Below, piece by piece: positions 35,520 through 45,094 of a stretch of 53,169 bases of DNA. The stretch comes from Gammaproteobacteria bacterium. Its GTDB lineage: Bacteria; Pseudomonadota; Gammaproteobacteria; Granulosicoccales; Granulosicoccaceae. The notes under the pieces were generated by a model. The model did no database searches. It was not told the origin of the DNA and worked only from the letters and a program-made list of their open reading frames with translations. Position 1 is the first letter of the stretch. Every line of letters begins with the position of its first letter. The translations under genes and the position numbers were made by a program. The stretch lies in NCBI GenBank assembly GCA_019634245.1, contig JAHQVR010000016.1, positions 1 to 53,169 of the forward strand, read 5' to 3'.

Positions 35520-37730
35520 GTGATAGCAACAACCAAACAATTGAAATCTTTGAAAGTGATAGTGGCCAGCTTCGCGTTGGCACTCATCATCGGTGGCGCT
35601 GCGCAGGCGCAATCCACTGGTTCGGGACAGGCAGGTGATGATTCGTTTACGCTGAATCTTAAGAACGCCGATATACATTCACTGATTCAAACCGTATCGC
35701 GTCAATCGGGTAAAAATTTCATTGTCGACCCTCGAGTCAAAGCCAGGGTCACCGTGATCTCAGCTAAACCGTTGAGCGCTGATGAGTTGTACGAAACTTT
35801 TTTATCCGTGCTTCAGGTGCACGGCTACTCTGCTGTTCCTCAAGGAGATCTGATCAAAATAGTCCCGGATGTTAATGCCAAGCAAGGACCCGTACCCAGC
35901 TACGATGATACGGCCAGCTCGTCCGATCAGCTCGTCACTCAGGTAATTAAGGTAGAAAATGTGCCTGCAGCCCAACTTGTGCCCATACTGCGTCCAATGG
36001 TGCCTCAACAAGGTCATTTGGCCGCCTATGCAGCCACTAACTCTCTAATCATTACCGATCGAGCCGCGAACATTGATCGATTGATCAATATCATTAAAGG
36101 TGTCGACCGGCCGGATAACGATGAAGTAGAAGTCATTCGTCTCAACCATGCGTCTGCATCGGAAGTGATTCGTATCCTGTCCTCGCTACAATCCAGAGCT
36201 GGCCAGGCTGGGGGCACGCCGGGTGTCGTACGCTTTGCCGCTGATGAACGAACCAACAGTATCTTGCTATCGGGCGATGCTAACGCCCGTGTCCGCATGC
36301 GTGGGCTCATCGTTAATCTAGATACCCCGGTGGAATCTGGCGGTAATACGCGGGTGGTCTACCTGCGCTATGCCAACGCCGCAGATTTGCTGACCATCCT
36401 CACCGGTGTGTCAGCCGGACAGGCAAAAATTGGTACCGGCACCGACGACTCTGGTGGCGCAACCTCGGTAACGCCAACCGTGACTCCGGCCGCTAATACT
36501 AATGCGAATGCTCAGGTCGCGGCACCCACTCTGCCTACGGCATCGATTATTCGTCGTGCCACACAACCAGAAAGTGATCGGCCCAATGTTGACATTCAGG
36601 CCGATGAAGATACCAATGCACTGATCATAACCGCACCACCAGATGAGATGCGCAGCATTTTAGCCGTCATCGAGCAGCTGGATATCAGGCGGGCGCAAGT
36701 GTTGGTAGAGGCTATTATTGCCGAGCTATCAGAAAACAATTCGAACGCATTGGGTGTGAACTTTGCCGTTGATGGTTCGGACTCCAATCGTCCAGGCGCT
36801 TATACTAATTTAGGTGGCGCTACCCAGGCACTGCTTGGCACAGTAGCCAGTCAAGGAACTCAGCTCGCCAGCGGACTATCGCTGGCTTTGGGCCGCTGCT
36901 GTGACGGTGGGGTTGATTTTGGCTTCTTGATATCCGCTATCGCTTCCGATTCAGATAACAATATCCTGTCAACACCGACGCTGGTTACCATGGACAATCA
37001 GGAAGCCGAAATTGTGGTTGGCCAGAATGTCCCGTTTGTCACTGGCACCCAATTATCCTCGGCGAATAACAACCCATTCCAGACCATTGAGCGTCAGGAT
37101 ATTGGTATTAGCCTCAAAGTGAAGCCCCAAATCAACGAGGGGAACAACATAAAGATGGAAATTGAGCAGGAAGTGTCGGACGTGAGTAGTACATCGGTAA
37201 CGGGTGCCTCGGATATCACCACAAATAAGCGATCGATCAAGACCACGGTGCTAGTCGAAGACGGGCAGACGCTGGTATTAGGCGGCCTAATTGACGATCA
37301 GGTGAACGATACAAACGACAAGGTTCCGCTGCTCGGCGACATACCACTGCTGGGCAGCTTGTTCCGATATCGCACCACAACCAAGGCTAAACGTAATTTA
37401 ATGGTATTTTTACACCCGACTATCCTGCGTGACCCGGACACAGCGGACTACTATAGTCAGAGTAAATATGAGGACCTGCGCACAGCTCAGCTAGGGTTGT
37501 TTGGCGAAGAGGCCATAATCGAACGCACCGCACCGAAATTGCCTGAGCTCAATATGTACTTTGAAGGCGAGCGTGTCGATAACGTAAAGGACGCGTTGAA
37601 CACAATTGTGCCAACCTCAAGTACTCAGAAACTACCAACGGATATCGGTTTATTGCCTACCATCGATAGTCTGCCTAACACCGCAACTGCAGATGCTTCG
37701 AAGGTTGGTCCATTTGACCAAACAAACTGA
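35520..37730 (+). CDS. gspD: Type II secretion secretin GspD
   Basis: A 736-residue outer-membrane secretin. It has a signal peptide (residues 1-30, ending AAQAQ), the N0 domain (FTLNLKNADIHSLIQTVSRQSGKNFIVDPRVKARVTV), N1-N3 domains with the Gly/Asn-rich insert in N3, and the secretin core (LVEAIIAELSENNSNALGVNFAV, LSTPTLVTMDNQEAEIVVGQNVPFVTG, TTVLVEDGQTLVLGGLIDD, KVPLLGDIPLLGSLFRY). A Cys pair (GRCCDGG) in the secretin domain is unusual. It forms the outer-membrane exit channel. The start is a GTG (35520). gspE follows two bases after the stop. Confidence 0.97.
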   Translation: MIATTKQLKSLKVIVASFALALIIGGAAQAQSTGSGQAGDDSFTLNLKNADIHSLIQTVSRQSGKNFIVDPRVKARVTVISAKPLSADELYETFLSVLQVHGYSAVPQGDLIKIVPDVNAKQGPVPSYDDTASSSDQLVTQVIKVENVPAAQLVPILRPMVPQQGHLAAYAATNSLIITDRAANIDRLINIIKGVDRPDNDEVEVIRLNHASASEVIRILSSLQSRAGQAGGTPGVVRFAADERTNSILLSGDANARVRMRGLIVNLDTPVESGGNTRVVYLRYANAADLLTILTGVSAGQAKIGTGTDDSGGATSVTPTVTPAANTNANAQVAAPTLPTASIIRRATQPESDRPNVDIQADEDTNALIITAPPDEMRSILAVIEQLDIRRAQVLVEAIIAELSENNSNALGVNFAVDGSDSNRPGAYTNLGGATQALLGTVASQGTQLASGLSLALGRCCDGGVDFGFLISAIASDSDNNILSTPTLVTMDNQEAEIVVGQNVPFVTGTQLSSANNNPFQTIERQDIGISLKVKPQINEGNNIKMEIEQEVSDVSSTSVTGASDITTNKRSIKTTVLVEDGQTLVLGGLIDDQVNDTNDKVPLLGDIPLLGSLFRYRTTTKAKRNLMVFLHPTILRDPDTADYYSQSKYEDLRTAQLGLFGEEAIIERTAPKLPELNMYFEGERVDNVKDALNTIVPTSSTQKLPTDIGLLPTIDSLPNTATADASKVGPFDQTN

Positions 37731-37732
37731 TT

Positions 37733-39325
37733 ATGATGCAGGTTAAACCAGCAGACTTTATTGACGTCGGCGAACCCTCTCCGGAAGATGCCGCTAATGA
37801 AGCGATAGATAAATCTGCAGAAGTCGTACCGTCCCCACCGGCGTATCAACGACCTGCAGCCGCTGACCTGCCCTACACATTTGCAAAGCGGCACGGTGTT
37901 CTGGTCGAAGCTAATCAAGACGGCGAACTATTGTTGGTGCACAAAGCAGGCGTATCGGTCATGGCAATGACTGAGGCACGCCGCAAAGCGGGTCAAAGTC
38001 TCACGTTATCTGCGGTTAGTGACGATGAATTCGATGCGCGGCTCACCCGCCACTACGAAGGCGAAACCGGGCAAGCCATCGATATCATGGATGATTTTGG
38101 TGACGATCTAAATCTTGCTGAGCTCGCTGATGCATTGCCTGAGCCCGAAGATCTGCTCGAATCCAAAGACGATGCACCAGTGATCCGACTGATCAACGCC
38201 ATGCTGACCGAAGCAGTTCGGCAGCAGGCTTCCGATATTCATATAGAACCGTTTGAAAAACGGTTAGCGGTTCGGTATCGCGTCGATGGTGTGATGCAAA
38301 AACTCCTTGATCCACCGCGAGAAATCGCACCACTTATTATTTCACGCCTGAAGGTCATGGCCAAACTCGACATCGCTGAGCGACGTCTGCCGCAAGACGG
38401 TCGTATCTCTCTTGCCGTAGCTGGCCGCCCAGTGGATGTGCGTGTATCGACTCTCCCCTCAGGACATGGTGAAAGGGTGGTACTTCGACTCTTGGACAAA
38501 CAGGCAGGGAGACTAGACTTGGAACACCTGGGAATGCCAACGCAAGCATTCGAAGGATTAAAACGTTCATTGTCTCTGTCTCACGGCATCATATTGGTTA
38601 CCGGCCCAACAGGATCTGGTAAAACCACAACACTTTATGCTGCCCTTTCGCGACTCAACACCACCAAATATTCCATCCTGACCGTCGAAGACCCTATCGA
38701 ATATTATTTAGACGGCATTGGTCAAACCAATGTGAACAACAAAGTTGAGATGGATTTTGCCCGAGGACTACGCGCCATCTTGCGTCAAGATCCAGATATC
38801 GTCATGGTCGGTGAAATTCGTGATGTCGAAACAGCGGAGATCGCTGTTCAAGCGAGTCTGACAGGTCATTTGGTGCTCTCTACGCTACACACTAACACCG
38901 CAGTTGGCGCAGTGACTCGCTTACGGGACATGGGAATTGAACCTTTCCTGTTGTCATCCAGTTTGGTCGGGCTTGTCGCTCAACGCCTGGTTCGATTGCT
39001 GTGTCCAAACTGCAAGCGGTCGCACACTCCCACGCACACTGAGCTTAAAACGCTGCGTACGACGGTGAGTAAAGCAGGTGGTGTTTGTGGCCCACACGGC
39101 TGTGACAAATGTAATCACACAGGCTATATGGGTAGAACGGGTATCTATGAAGTCGTCGAGGTCAATGACGCTATGCGTACGATGATTCACGATGGTGAAT
39201 CTGAGCACGATATTGAAGCCTATGCTCGAACCCAAAGCCCAGGCATCACCGATGACGGCATGCGATTGGTACTCGAAGGCAAAACATCGTTAGAAGAGGT
39301 GCTGCGAGTCACCCGAGAGGGCTAG
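37733..39325 (+). CDS. gspE: Type II secretion ATPase GspE
   Basis: A 530-residue cytoplasmic ATPase powering pseudopilus assembly. After the N-terminal domain come VRQQASDIHIEPFEKRLAVRYRVDGV, Walker A GPTGSGKTTTLYAAL (near residue 290), the Asp box TVEDPIEYYLDGIGQ, Walker B DIVMVGEIRDVETAEIA, and the His box STLHTNTAVGAVTRL. A four-Cys zinc site follows (CPNC near residue 424, then CGPHGCDKCNHTGYMGRTGIYE). It starts at ATG 37733; a second ATG follows immediately. It lies two bases after gspD and 66 bases before gspF. Confidence 0.96.
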   Translation: MMQVKPADFIDVGEPSPEDAANEAIDKSAEVVPSPPAYQRPAAADLPYTFAKRHGVLVEANQDGELLLVHKAGVSVMAMTEARRKAGQSLTLSAVSDDEFDARLTRHYEGETGQAIDIMDDFGDDLNLAELADALPEPEDLLESKDDAPVIRLINAMLTEAVRQQASDIHIEPFEKRLAVRYRVDGVMQKLLDPPREIAPLIISRLKVMAKLDIAERRLPQDGRISLAVAGRPVDVRVSTLPSGHGERVVLRLLDKQAGRLDLEHLGMPTQAFEGLKRSLSLSHGIILVTGPTGSGKTTTLYAALSRLNTTKYSILTVEDPIEYYLDGIGQTNVNNKVEMDFARGLRAILRQDPDIVMVGEIRDVETAEIAVQASLTGHLVLSTLHTNTAVGAVTRLRDMGIEPFLLSSSLVGLVAQRLVRLLCPNCKRSHTPTHTELKTLRTTVSKAGGVCGPHGCDKCNHTGYMGRTGIYEVVEVNDAMRTMIHDGESEHDIEAYARTQSPGITDDGMRLVLEGKTSLEEVLRVTREG

Positions 39326-39391
39326 TTAAACTGTGCCTTTTAGAATTGTACTATTCCGTGATCACTAAATTTCTCAACACGAAAGACCCTC

Positions 39392-40618
39392 ATGGCAGCG
39401 TTTGAATACGTTGCGCTCGATGTTAAAGGTCGGGAAAAAAAAGGGGTATTGGAAGCCGACACCGCACGTCTGGCCCGGTCAAGCTTACGCTCCCAATCCT
39501 TAACACCACTGCAGGTCCATGAGGCCTCCGGTCGTGACAAAGAGATCACCAATAGTAGCGCCCCCAAAACCAATTTCCGCGGTGGTATTAAAACGGCTGA
39601 TCTAGCGCTATTTACGCGCCAAATTGCTACGCTCAGCGCCGCGGGCACCCCATTGGAAGAGGCTCTGTCCGCTGTTTCCAAGCAAACAGAAAAGCCTCGC
39701 ATTCAGTCTCTAATCTTATCGGTTAGAGCAAAAGTGCTGGAGGGGCACTCGTTTGCCTCGTCATTGAAAGACTATCCAAAGGTATTCCCTGAAATTTATC
39801 AGGCCACTGTGGCCGCCGGTGAGCAATCCGGCCATCTGGATGGGGTGCTGGAACGCTTGGCGGACTACACCGAAGAAAGACAAGCGGCCAATGCTACGGT
39901 CAAAAAAGCACTTATTTACCCTTCGATGCTTGTCGTAGCCTCGATACTTATTGTGGCATTCCTACTCGCCTATGTGGTTCCACAGGTGGTCAATGTCTTC
40001 GAAGGGATGGGCCAGGATTTGCCACCGTTGACTCAATTTCTACTAGCATCCAGTGCGTTTGTACGGGATTGGGGATTGCTCGTTGCCGGCCTATTAGTGG
40101 TGGGCATCATTGCTTTCAAAAGAGCGATGAAAGCCGAAAATTTTAAAACCAAAGTACACGGATTCTTGTTGAAGCTGCCACTTTTTAAGAAACTCATACG
40201 CGGATTTAACACAGCTCAATTCGCGCGTACTCTGAGTATTCTTGCGGCGAGCGGCGTTCCGGTGCTGGAGGCGCTCGACATTGCCAGTCAGGTAATTACA
40301 AATAGGCCCATGCGGAGCGCTGTGCAAACTGCAGCTGCACAGGTACGTGAGGGTGCAACTCTGAGCGCGTCTTTAGAACGCACAGGCTACTTCCCGCCGA
40401 TGCTTTTGCATCTGATTGCCAGTGGTGAACAGTCCGGACAACTAGACACTATGTTGGAAAAAGCAGCGTCTCACCAAGAGCGGGAATTAAACTCTCTCAT
40501 GGCGGTGTTTCTCGGCTTGTTTGAACCCATGATCATCCTGATCATGGGCGGTGTGGTGTTGATGATAGTGCTGGGAATTTTATTGCCAATCTTTGAGATG
40601 AATCAGCTGGTCAGTTAA
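39392..40618 (+). CDS. gspF: Type II secretion inner-membrane protein GspF
   Basis: A 408-residue platform protein with two T2SSF repeats: LALFTRQIATLSAAGTPLEEAL ... TVAAGEQSGHLDGVLERLADYTEERQ, and AQFARTLSILAASGVPVLEALDI ... LIASGEQSGQLDTMLEKAASHQERE. Three hydrophobic stretches are evident, one after each repeat plus a middle one. GspF connects the ATPase GspE with the pseudopilus. It is the last gene of the run: gspG and the other pseudopilin genes do not follow. The next gene is on the other strand, with stops 13 bases apart. Confidence 0.95.
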   Translation: MAAFEYVALDVKGREKKGVLEADTARLARSSLRSQSLTPLQVHEASGRDKEITNSSAPKTNFRGGIKTADLALFTRQIATLSAAGTPLEEALSAVSKQTEKPRIQSLILSVRAKVLEGHSFASSLKDYPKVFPEIYQATVAAGEQSGHLDGVLERLADYTEERQAANATVKKALIYPSMLVVASILIVAFLLAYVVPQVVNVFEGMGQDLPPLTQFLLASSAFVRDWGLLVAGLLVVGIIAFKRAMKAENFKTKVHGFLLKLPLFKKLIRGFNTAQFARTLSILAASGVPVLEALDIASQVITNRPMRSAVQTAAAQVREGATLSASLERTGYFPPMLLHLIASGEQSGQLDTMLEKAASHQERELNSLMAVFLGLFEPMIILIMGGVVLMIVLGILLPIFEMNQLVS

Positions 40619-40631
40619 TTCAAAACCACCG

Positions 40632-41099
40632 TTACGGTGCGGTAGCCGCTTTCGCAAAATTCGCCAATGCCCCGCTGACCTTGTCAAATACACCATCACA
40701 GCCCTCGGTGGTGTGACGGCCTTTTAAATAGGCCGGATCGTTGTACCCCAACCAGACTTTGCCATCCGCATCTTCCCAAGCCAACATTTTTTGTGGCAGA
40801 TCGATAGCGATGCTTTGTGAGCAGTTCATCAATGGGGTGCCCACTTTGGGGTTGCCAAAAATAAGCACTTCGGTGGGTCTGAGGGTGAGATCCGCACTGG
40901 CAGCGCCTGCCGCATGATTCACGCGCGCCATGATTTTCATGCCTTTACTTTCCAGTACGGTGGTTAACTTATCCAGAGTCTTTTCCACACCATGGGGGCT
41001 TGAAACCACAACTAAGCCCTCAGCATCAGCATAGAGTGGTGAAGAAACACCCAAAAAAACGGCGAGTGTTAGGGCTACAGATTGGATCAATCGCATCAT
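40632..41099 (-). CDS. DUF302 domain protein, exported
   Basis: A 155-residue protein with a signal peptide (about 1-25, ending SSPLYADA) and a DUF302 domain: LVVVSSPHGVEKTLDKLTTVLESKGMKIMARVNHAAGA, LIFGNPKVGTPLMN, QKMLAWEDADGKVWLGYNDP. The domain is widespread and its role unproven; some members are linked to redox or metal stress. Two Met codons (41099, 41096) are possible starts. It is convergent with gspF and looks monocistronic. Confidence 0.88.
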   Translation of the reverse strand: MMRLIQSVALTLAVFLGVSSPLYADAEGLVVVSSPHGVEKTLDKLTTVLESKGMKIMARVNHAAGAASADLTLRPTEVLIFGNPKVGTPLMNCSQSIAIDLPQKMLAWEDADGKVWLGYNDPAYLKGRHTTEGCDGVFDKVSGALANFAKAATAP

Positions 41100-41193
41100 G
41101 TTTGGAATACCTACTGATTGTGAAAGTTAAACGTCTCCTGCAAAGTGGGACGGCAATCTGTACAGGGAGTTCCTGACGACGACTAAAAAAAAT

Positions 41194-41430
41194 TTAGCTG
41201 TGCAGCCGACGTGGGGGCACCGGACTGGCCACCAGCTTGCCAGGGCGATTGGCAGCACCAAATGGGTATTGCTGCTCATCTTCCATTGCCTCGCAGGCAC
41301 GACGAATCATACTGTCAGTTATGACATGTTCTTGGTCTCGCCAGTCGAGAGTTGCCGCATAGGTGACCCTTTTAGGCAACATAGTTTCAGGTCGTATTGC
41401 AGTCACTTTTTTCATCGCTTGTATTGTCAT
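41194..41430 (-). CDS. Hypothetical small protein
   Basis: A 78-residue frame with an AGGGTG ribosome-binding-like site 6 bases before the ATG (41430). It is rich in Arg, Pro and Met, with RVTYAATLDWRDQEHVITDSMIRRACEAMEDEQQYPFG in the middle, which reads like a real folded segment rather than a shadow. It has no membrane segment or known motif that I recognise. A second Met five codons in could also be the start. The neighbouring genes do not indicate a function. Confidence 0.45.
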   Translation of the reverse strand: MTIQAMKKVTAIRPETMLPKRVTYAATLDWRDQEHVITDSMIRRACEAMEDEQQYPFGAANRPGKLVASPVPPRRLHS

Positions 41431-41565
41431 CGTTTCACCCTATCGAGAACAGCGTTGCAGTAAGCACGCCATTCTTCAGCACTTCTTCTAGTTTTATAAT
41501 TTTAATGGCTGGCCTATTTCCTATCCGGAATCTTTGGCTAACCCAACTCTGACCAAACATTGGTC

Positions 41566-42450
41566 TTATTCGTTTTTCAATAGCGCTATATGCTCATCAA
41601 AAAACGCCAGCTCCTCCGCTGTCTTTTGCGGATACCGCAAAGGCAGAACCTTCAGCGTATCCTCTATTGTCTTTGCTACCTGTAGTCGCATATACGGCTT
41701 GTCATCTGCTGGGATTGAGAACCAGGGAGCGTGTGCTCTGGAGGTTTGCTCAAGGACGCTTTGATAAGCGTCCATATACTCATCCCATTGTTGTCTGGCC
41801 GGTAGATCGCTTTTGGAAAACTTCCAATAGCGATCTGGGTCCGTCAAGCGATCTAAAAATCTATTCTTTTGTTCTTCTTTGGACACATTCAAGAAAAACT
41901 TCAGTATGACGGTTCCATTACGCGCCAAATGCAGTTCAGAATCTCTAATCGATCCGAACCGCTCCTGCCAAATATTTTCGGCACTAAATTCCTGTGTTTT
42001 AAGCGGTATCCGTTGATTTTCTAAATAGTGAGGATTCACCCTCACAGCAAGCACTTCCTCGTAATAGCTCCGGTTAAAAATTCCAATTCGACCTCGCTCT
42101 GGCAAACGTCGATTCGTCCGCCAAAGATAATCGTGCTCAAGCTCTTCAACCGAGGGGCTTTTAAACGAAAAAACCTGACATCCTGCCGGGTTCACACCAC
42201 TCATCACAGCCCGTATGGTTCCATCCTTACCCGCAGCATCCATCGCTTGAAACACCAATAACAGTGAAAACCTATCGTCGGCAAACAACTTTCGCTGAAG
42301 CTTCGCGATGCTCTTAACTGTTTTCTTTAATGCCTTCTCTAATTCTTTTTTTGAACGACTCTCATCTGAGGGTGGTTTCGTGCGGGCGTCATCGAGTTTG
42401 AATTCTCCGCTTTCTGCTATCCCCCAATCGCCCAATGGCGGTTCGATCAT
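41566..42450 (-). CDS. Polyphosphate kinase 2 family protein
   Basis: A 294-residue PPK2-type enzyme. Walker A is [13 protein letters not shown] (about residues 67-79); LLVF precedes it, and [14 protein letters not shown], the lid region ([42 protein letters not shown]) and [21 protein letters not shown] are family hallmarks. It transfers phosphate between polyphosphate and nucleotides; AMP, ADP or GDP preference cannot be read directly. The ATG at 42450 ([10 protein letters not shown]) overlaps the msrA stop by ATGA, so a longer frame starting at 42507 is rejected. It is coupled to msrA. Confidence 0.93.
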   Translation of the reverse strand: MIEPPLGDWGIAESGEFKLDDARTKPPSDESRSKKELEKALKKTVKSIAKLQRKLFADDRFSLLLVFQAMDAAGKDGTIRAVMSGVNPAGCQVFSFKSPSVEELEHDYLWRTNRRLPERGRIGIFNRSYYEEVLAVRVNPHYLENQRIPLKTQEFSAENIWQERFGSIRDSELHLARNGTVILKFFLNVSKEEQKNRFLDRLTDPDRYWKFSKSDLPARQQWDEYMDAYQSVLEQTSRAHAPWFSIPADDKPYMRLQVAKTIEDTLKVLPLRYPQKTAEELAFFDEHIALLKNE

Positions 42451-43103
42451 TGACCAACCACCTGCAGTGGTATCGCACAAGAAACGCCGGTACCTTTCAT
42501 GGAACAATAACCACCTGGGTTCTTATGAAGATATTGTTGGTGGTAGTCTTCGGCAAAATAAAATTCTGGCGCTTCAATAATTTCTGTGGTGATTGGATCA
42601 AACCCTTTGGAGCTCAACGCACTGGCAAAAGCGGCTTTGCTGTCGAGAGCTTGTTGCTGCTGATCCTCGGAGTAGGTGTAGATCCCAGATCGGTATTGCG
42701 TACCTCTATCGGGCCCTTGACGCATTCCCTGAGTTGGGTCATGCGACTCCCAAAACAGTTGTAACAATTGGCTATAGGGCACCTGAGCCGAATCGAACAC
42801 CACCCGAACCACTTCGTTGTGCCCTGTGCGCCCACTGCAGACCTCTTCGTAGGTCGGGTTGAGGGTCACGCCTGCTGCATAGCCGACCGCCGTGGAGAAC
42901 ACTCCGGGTTGTACCCAAAACAACCGCTCAACGCCCCAGAAACAACCCATGCCAAACATCGCCATTTGAAGATGCTCAGGGAACGGGCCCTGCATGGGGT
43001 TGCCATTGACGGCGTGAGCCACGGCAACTGGCATCACTTCGCTGCGCCCCGGCAAAGCTTCGTCTACACTCGGTAAATCAATTTTTTTCTTGAATCCGAA
43101 CAC
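42447..43103 (-). CDS. msrA: Peptide methionine sulfoxide reductase MsrA
   Basis: A 218-residue repair enzyme that reduces methionine-S-sulfoxide. The active-site motif is [11 protein letters not shown] (Cys54); [15 protein letters not shown] and [23 protein letters not shown] are typical. Resolving cysteines lie at the C-terminus ([13 protein letters not shown]). No signal peptide is present. The start is a GTG (43103), with AGAG about 10 bases upstream. Its stop overlaps the ppk2 ATG, so the pair is expressed together. Confidence 0.97.
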   Translation of the reverse strand: MFGFKKKIDLPSVDEALPGRSEVMPVAVAHAVNGNPMQGPFPEHLQMAMFGMGCFWGVERLFWVQPGVFSTAVGYAAGVTLNPTYEEVCSGRTGHNEVVRVVFDSAQVPYSQLLQLFWESHDPTQGMRQGPDRGTQYRSGIYTYSEDQQQQALDSKAAFASALSSKGFDPITTEIIEAPEFYFAEDYHQQYLHKNPGGYCSMKGTGVSCAIPLQVVGQ

Positions 43104-43330
43104 GTCAATTTCGTCTCTTTAGCACCCTGCGCAGCGACAGTTTTGTCCAGCGGCGCTCTCGTGCGCCTATCTTGTAGCCAGACCCTACGCCACTATCCTT
43201 AAATCAACCTGAAAGGTTTTCAAACAATTATCCATTTCATACGCTAATAGCTTCGGTATGATTGGCTTGAAACCGGCCTTTGGGCGCTAATTGCGCCAAT
43301 GTCGTCAAATTCTTACCTGTGAATAACTTG

Positions 43331-44017
43331 ATGAAACGCTCAGAAATAAATGCTGTCCTGGCAGACGCCGATGCCTATATCCAGTCCTTTGGCTTCCGGT
43401 TACCACCTTTTGCCTATTGGTCACCCGAACAATTTAGGGCCCACTCTCGAGCAGGGATCTCAGGCATCGTAGACGCCCGTCTCGGTTGGGATATCACCGA
43501 CTTTGGGCAAGGTCGTTTTGAAGAACTGGGATTGTTTTTGTTCACGGTCAGAAATGGCTCTTTGAAAGATCTGCAGGCAGGAACCGGCATGTGCTACGCC
43601 GAAAAGATCATGATCTCTCGGCATAATCAGCTCTCGCCTATGCACCGACATATCATCAAAGCCGAGGACATAATCAATCGTGGTGGCGCTACCCTGGCTC
43701 TTGAGCTATTCAATTCTGATAGGGACGGTCATGTATGCACCAAAACCGATGTCACTGTTGCTACCGACGGCGTTCAAAGAACACAGGGACCTGGTGAAAT
43801 ATTAAAACTACAACCCGGCGAGAGTGTCACCCTGCTACCTGGCAATTGGCACGCGTTCTGGGGCGAAGGCGGCGATGTTCTGATCGGTGAAGTTTCAACG
43901 GTGAATGACGATCTGACAGACAATGTTTTCCGCGAACCCATCGGCCGTTTTGCCGACGTGGAGGAAGATGTAGAGCCTACCCATTTGTTGGTCTCAGACT
44001 ACGACGCTTGGCTTTGA
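43331..44017 (+). CDS. D-lyxose ketol-isomerase
   Basis: A 228-residue cupin-type sugar isomerase of the D-lyxose isomerase family. Hallmarks are FAYWSPEQFRAH, DARLGWDITDFGQGRFEELGLFLFTVRNG, CYAEKIMISRHNQLSPMHRHIIKAEDIINRGGA (metal-binding His and Glu) and PGNWHAFWGEGGDVLIGEVSTVNDD. It converts D-lyxose or D-mannose to the ketose and needs a divalent metal. ATG 43331 is chosen over an upstream start at 43280 because the length then matches known enzymes (about 227). It stands alone; no sugar transporter is nearby. Confidence 0.9.
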   Translation: MKRSEINAVLADADAYIQSFGFRLPPFAYWSPEQFRAHSRAGISGIVDARLGWDITDFGQGRFEELGLFLFTVRNGSLKDLQAGTGMCYAEKIMISRHNQLSPMHRHIIKAEDIINRGGATLALELFNSDRDGHVCTKTDVTVATDGVQRTQGPGEILKLQPGESVTLLPGNWHAFWGEGGDVLIGEVSTVNDDLTDNVFREPIGRFADVEEDVEPTHLLVSDYDAWL

Positions 44018-44099
44018 CTTTTGCTGTGTTCTTCGGTCTGGACCGTGGCCAAGTGATAGGTGCCAAGCGATAACCGTGTTCCAAGATCAGTTCCATTAT

Positions 44100-44600
44100 T
44101 TATTCAAACGACCTTCCATCAACGGGCACATCATCAGCGTTGTCTCCTAGCAGAAATCTTGGTCCCGATCCTAAGGCCTTAGCGTTGTCGTCAGGGTTGT
44201 ACAAATGACAGGCTTTTAGGGACAGACATCCACAACCTATACAGCCGCTCAGTTTGTCACGCAATTGAGTGAGATCGTCGATGCGCTTATCGATATCGAC
44301 TTTAAATCGGAGGCTCATCCGTTTCCAATCGCTCTGCGTCGGTGCTCGCGACTCTGGCAAGGTATCTAATTGTGTTTTGATAGCAGCCAAAGAAAAGCCC
44401 AGCTGTTGGGCAATTAGAACGAACGACAATCGCCTTAATTGACTGCGGTGGTACCGCCTTTGGCCACCGGCATTTCGCGTGGATTGGATCAGACCCTTCT
44501 GCTCATAGAAGCGCAAAGCTGACACTGACACACCGCAGCGGTGCCCCAGCTGGCCGATACTCAGCAACGGTTGGGTTGCTCGAGAATTTTTTTTAACCAT
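44100..44600 (-). CDS. soxR: Redox-sensitive transcriptional activator SoxR
   Basis: A 166-residue MerR-family regulator. The N-terminal helix-turn-helix (LLSIGQLGHRCGVSVSALRFYEQKGLI) and wing (RRYHRSQLRRLSFV) are clear. The [2Fe-2S] motif CIGCGCLSLKAC (Cys120, 123, 125, 131; CX2CXCX5C) is complete and defines SoxR. It reacts to superoxide or redox-cycling compounds by twisting the target promoter. I chose ATG 44600; an alternative TTG at 44615 would start inside the operator. It is divergent from a VOC-family gene, and a SoxR box lies between them. The C-terminal tail is acidic. Confidence 0.96.
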   Translation of the reverse strand: MVKKNSRATQPLLSIGQLGHRCGVSVSALRFYEQKGLIQSTRNAGGQRRYHRSQLRRLSFVLIAQQLGFSLAAIKTQLDTLPESRAPTQSDWKRMSLRFKVDIDKRIDDLTQLRDKLSGCIGCGCLSLKACHLYNPDDNAKALGSGPRFLLGDNADDVPVDGRSFE

Positions 44601-44605
44601 AGCAC

Positions 44606-44636
44606 TTGACCTCAAGTTAACTTGAGGTTTTATCCT
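44606..44636 (+). promoter_or_regulatory. SoxR-controlled promoter with SoxR box
   Basis: The 18-base perfect palindrome CCTCAAGTTAACTTGAGG (44610-44627) equals the SoxR box I recall from E. coli soxS. It sits between a -35 TTGACC (44606-44611) and a -10 TATCCT (44631-44636), 19 bases apart. That long spacer is typical of MerR-family promoters, which stay inactive until the activator twists them. It points to the VOC-family gene at 44673. Confidence 0.9.
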
Positions 44637-44672
44637 TAAGTCCTCCTAGAGTCAACCCAGCGGAGTTTTTCT

Positions 44673-45059
44673 ATGAAAACAGTTCTTGAGCATGTCAATA
44701 TCACGGTCCCAAATTGTCAGGTAGCCGCGGCTACTTTGTGTGATCTGTTCGACTGGCGAATACGCTGGCAGGGCGATGCCATCAATGGCGGCACCAGTAT
44801 TCATGTGGGAGGAGATTTTTCTTATGTGGCTCTGTATGAACCCAACAAAGGGCTGAGTACCGTGAGTTCCTCCTATGAACTTTCTAATGGACTAAATCAC
44901 ATTGCGGTCGTGGTAGATGATCTACAAGAGGCACTTCGGCGCGTTAGAGACGCTGGGTTTGAAACTCACTCACATGCGGACTATGAACCTGGGGAGCGCT
45001 TCTACTTCCGCGACCTAAACCATTTAGAAATTGAAGTTGTCAGCTATTCGAATCGCTAA
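44673..45059 (+). CDS. VOC-family (glyoxalase/dioxygenase-like) protein
   Basis: A 128-residue single-domain VOC protein. It opens VLEHVNITVPNCQVAAATLCDLFDWRI and closes RFYFRDLNHLEIEVVSY. Possible metal ligands are the early His (EHVN), the His in LNHIAVVVDD and the Glu in LEIEVV. The exact chemistry (glyoxalase, fosfomycin-type thiol transfer, or ring-cleaving dioxygenase) cannot be told. CGGAG lies 9 bases before the ATG. It is the only evident target of the SoxR-box promoter upstream, so an oxidative-stress or antibiotic-detoxifying role is inferred. Confidence 0.88.
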   Translation: MKTVLEHVNITVPNCQVAAATLCDLFDWRIRWQGDAINGGTSIHVGGDFSYVALYEPNKGLSTVSSSYELSNGLNHIAVVVDDLQEALRRVRDAGFETHSHADYEPGERFYFRDLNHLEIEVVSYSNR

Positions 45060-45094
45060 TCTAGGGCCCAGTTTCAACACGATAGCGAGTTTTT

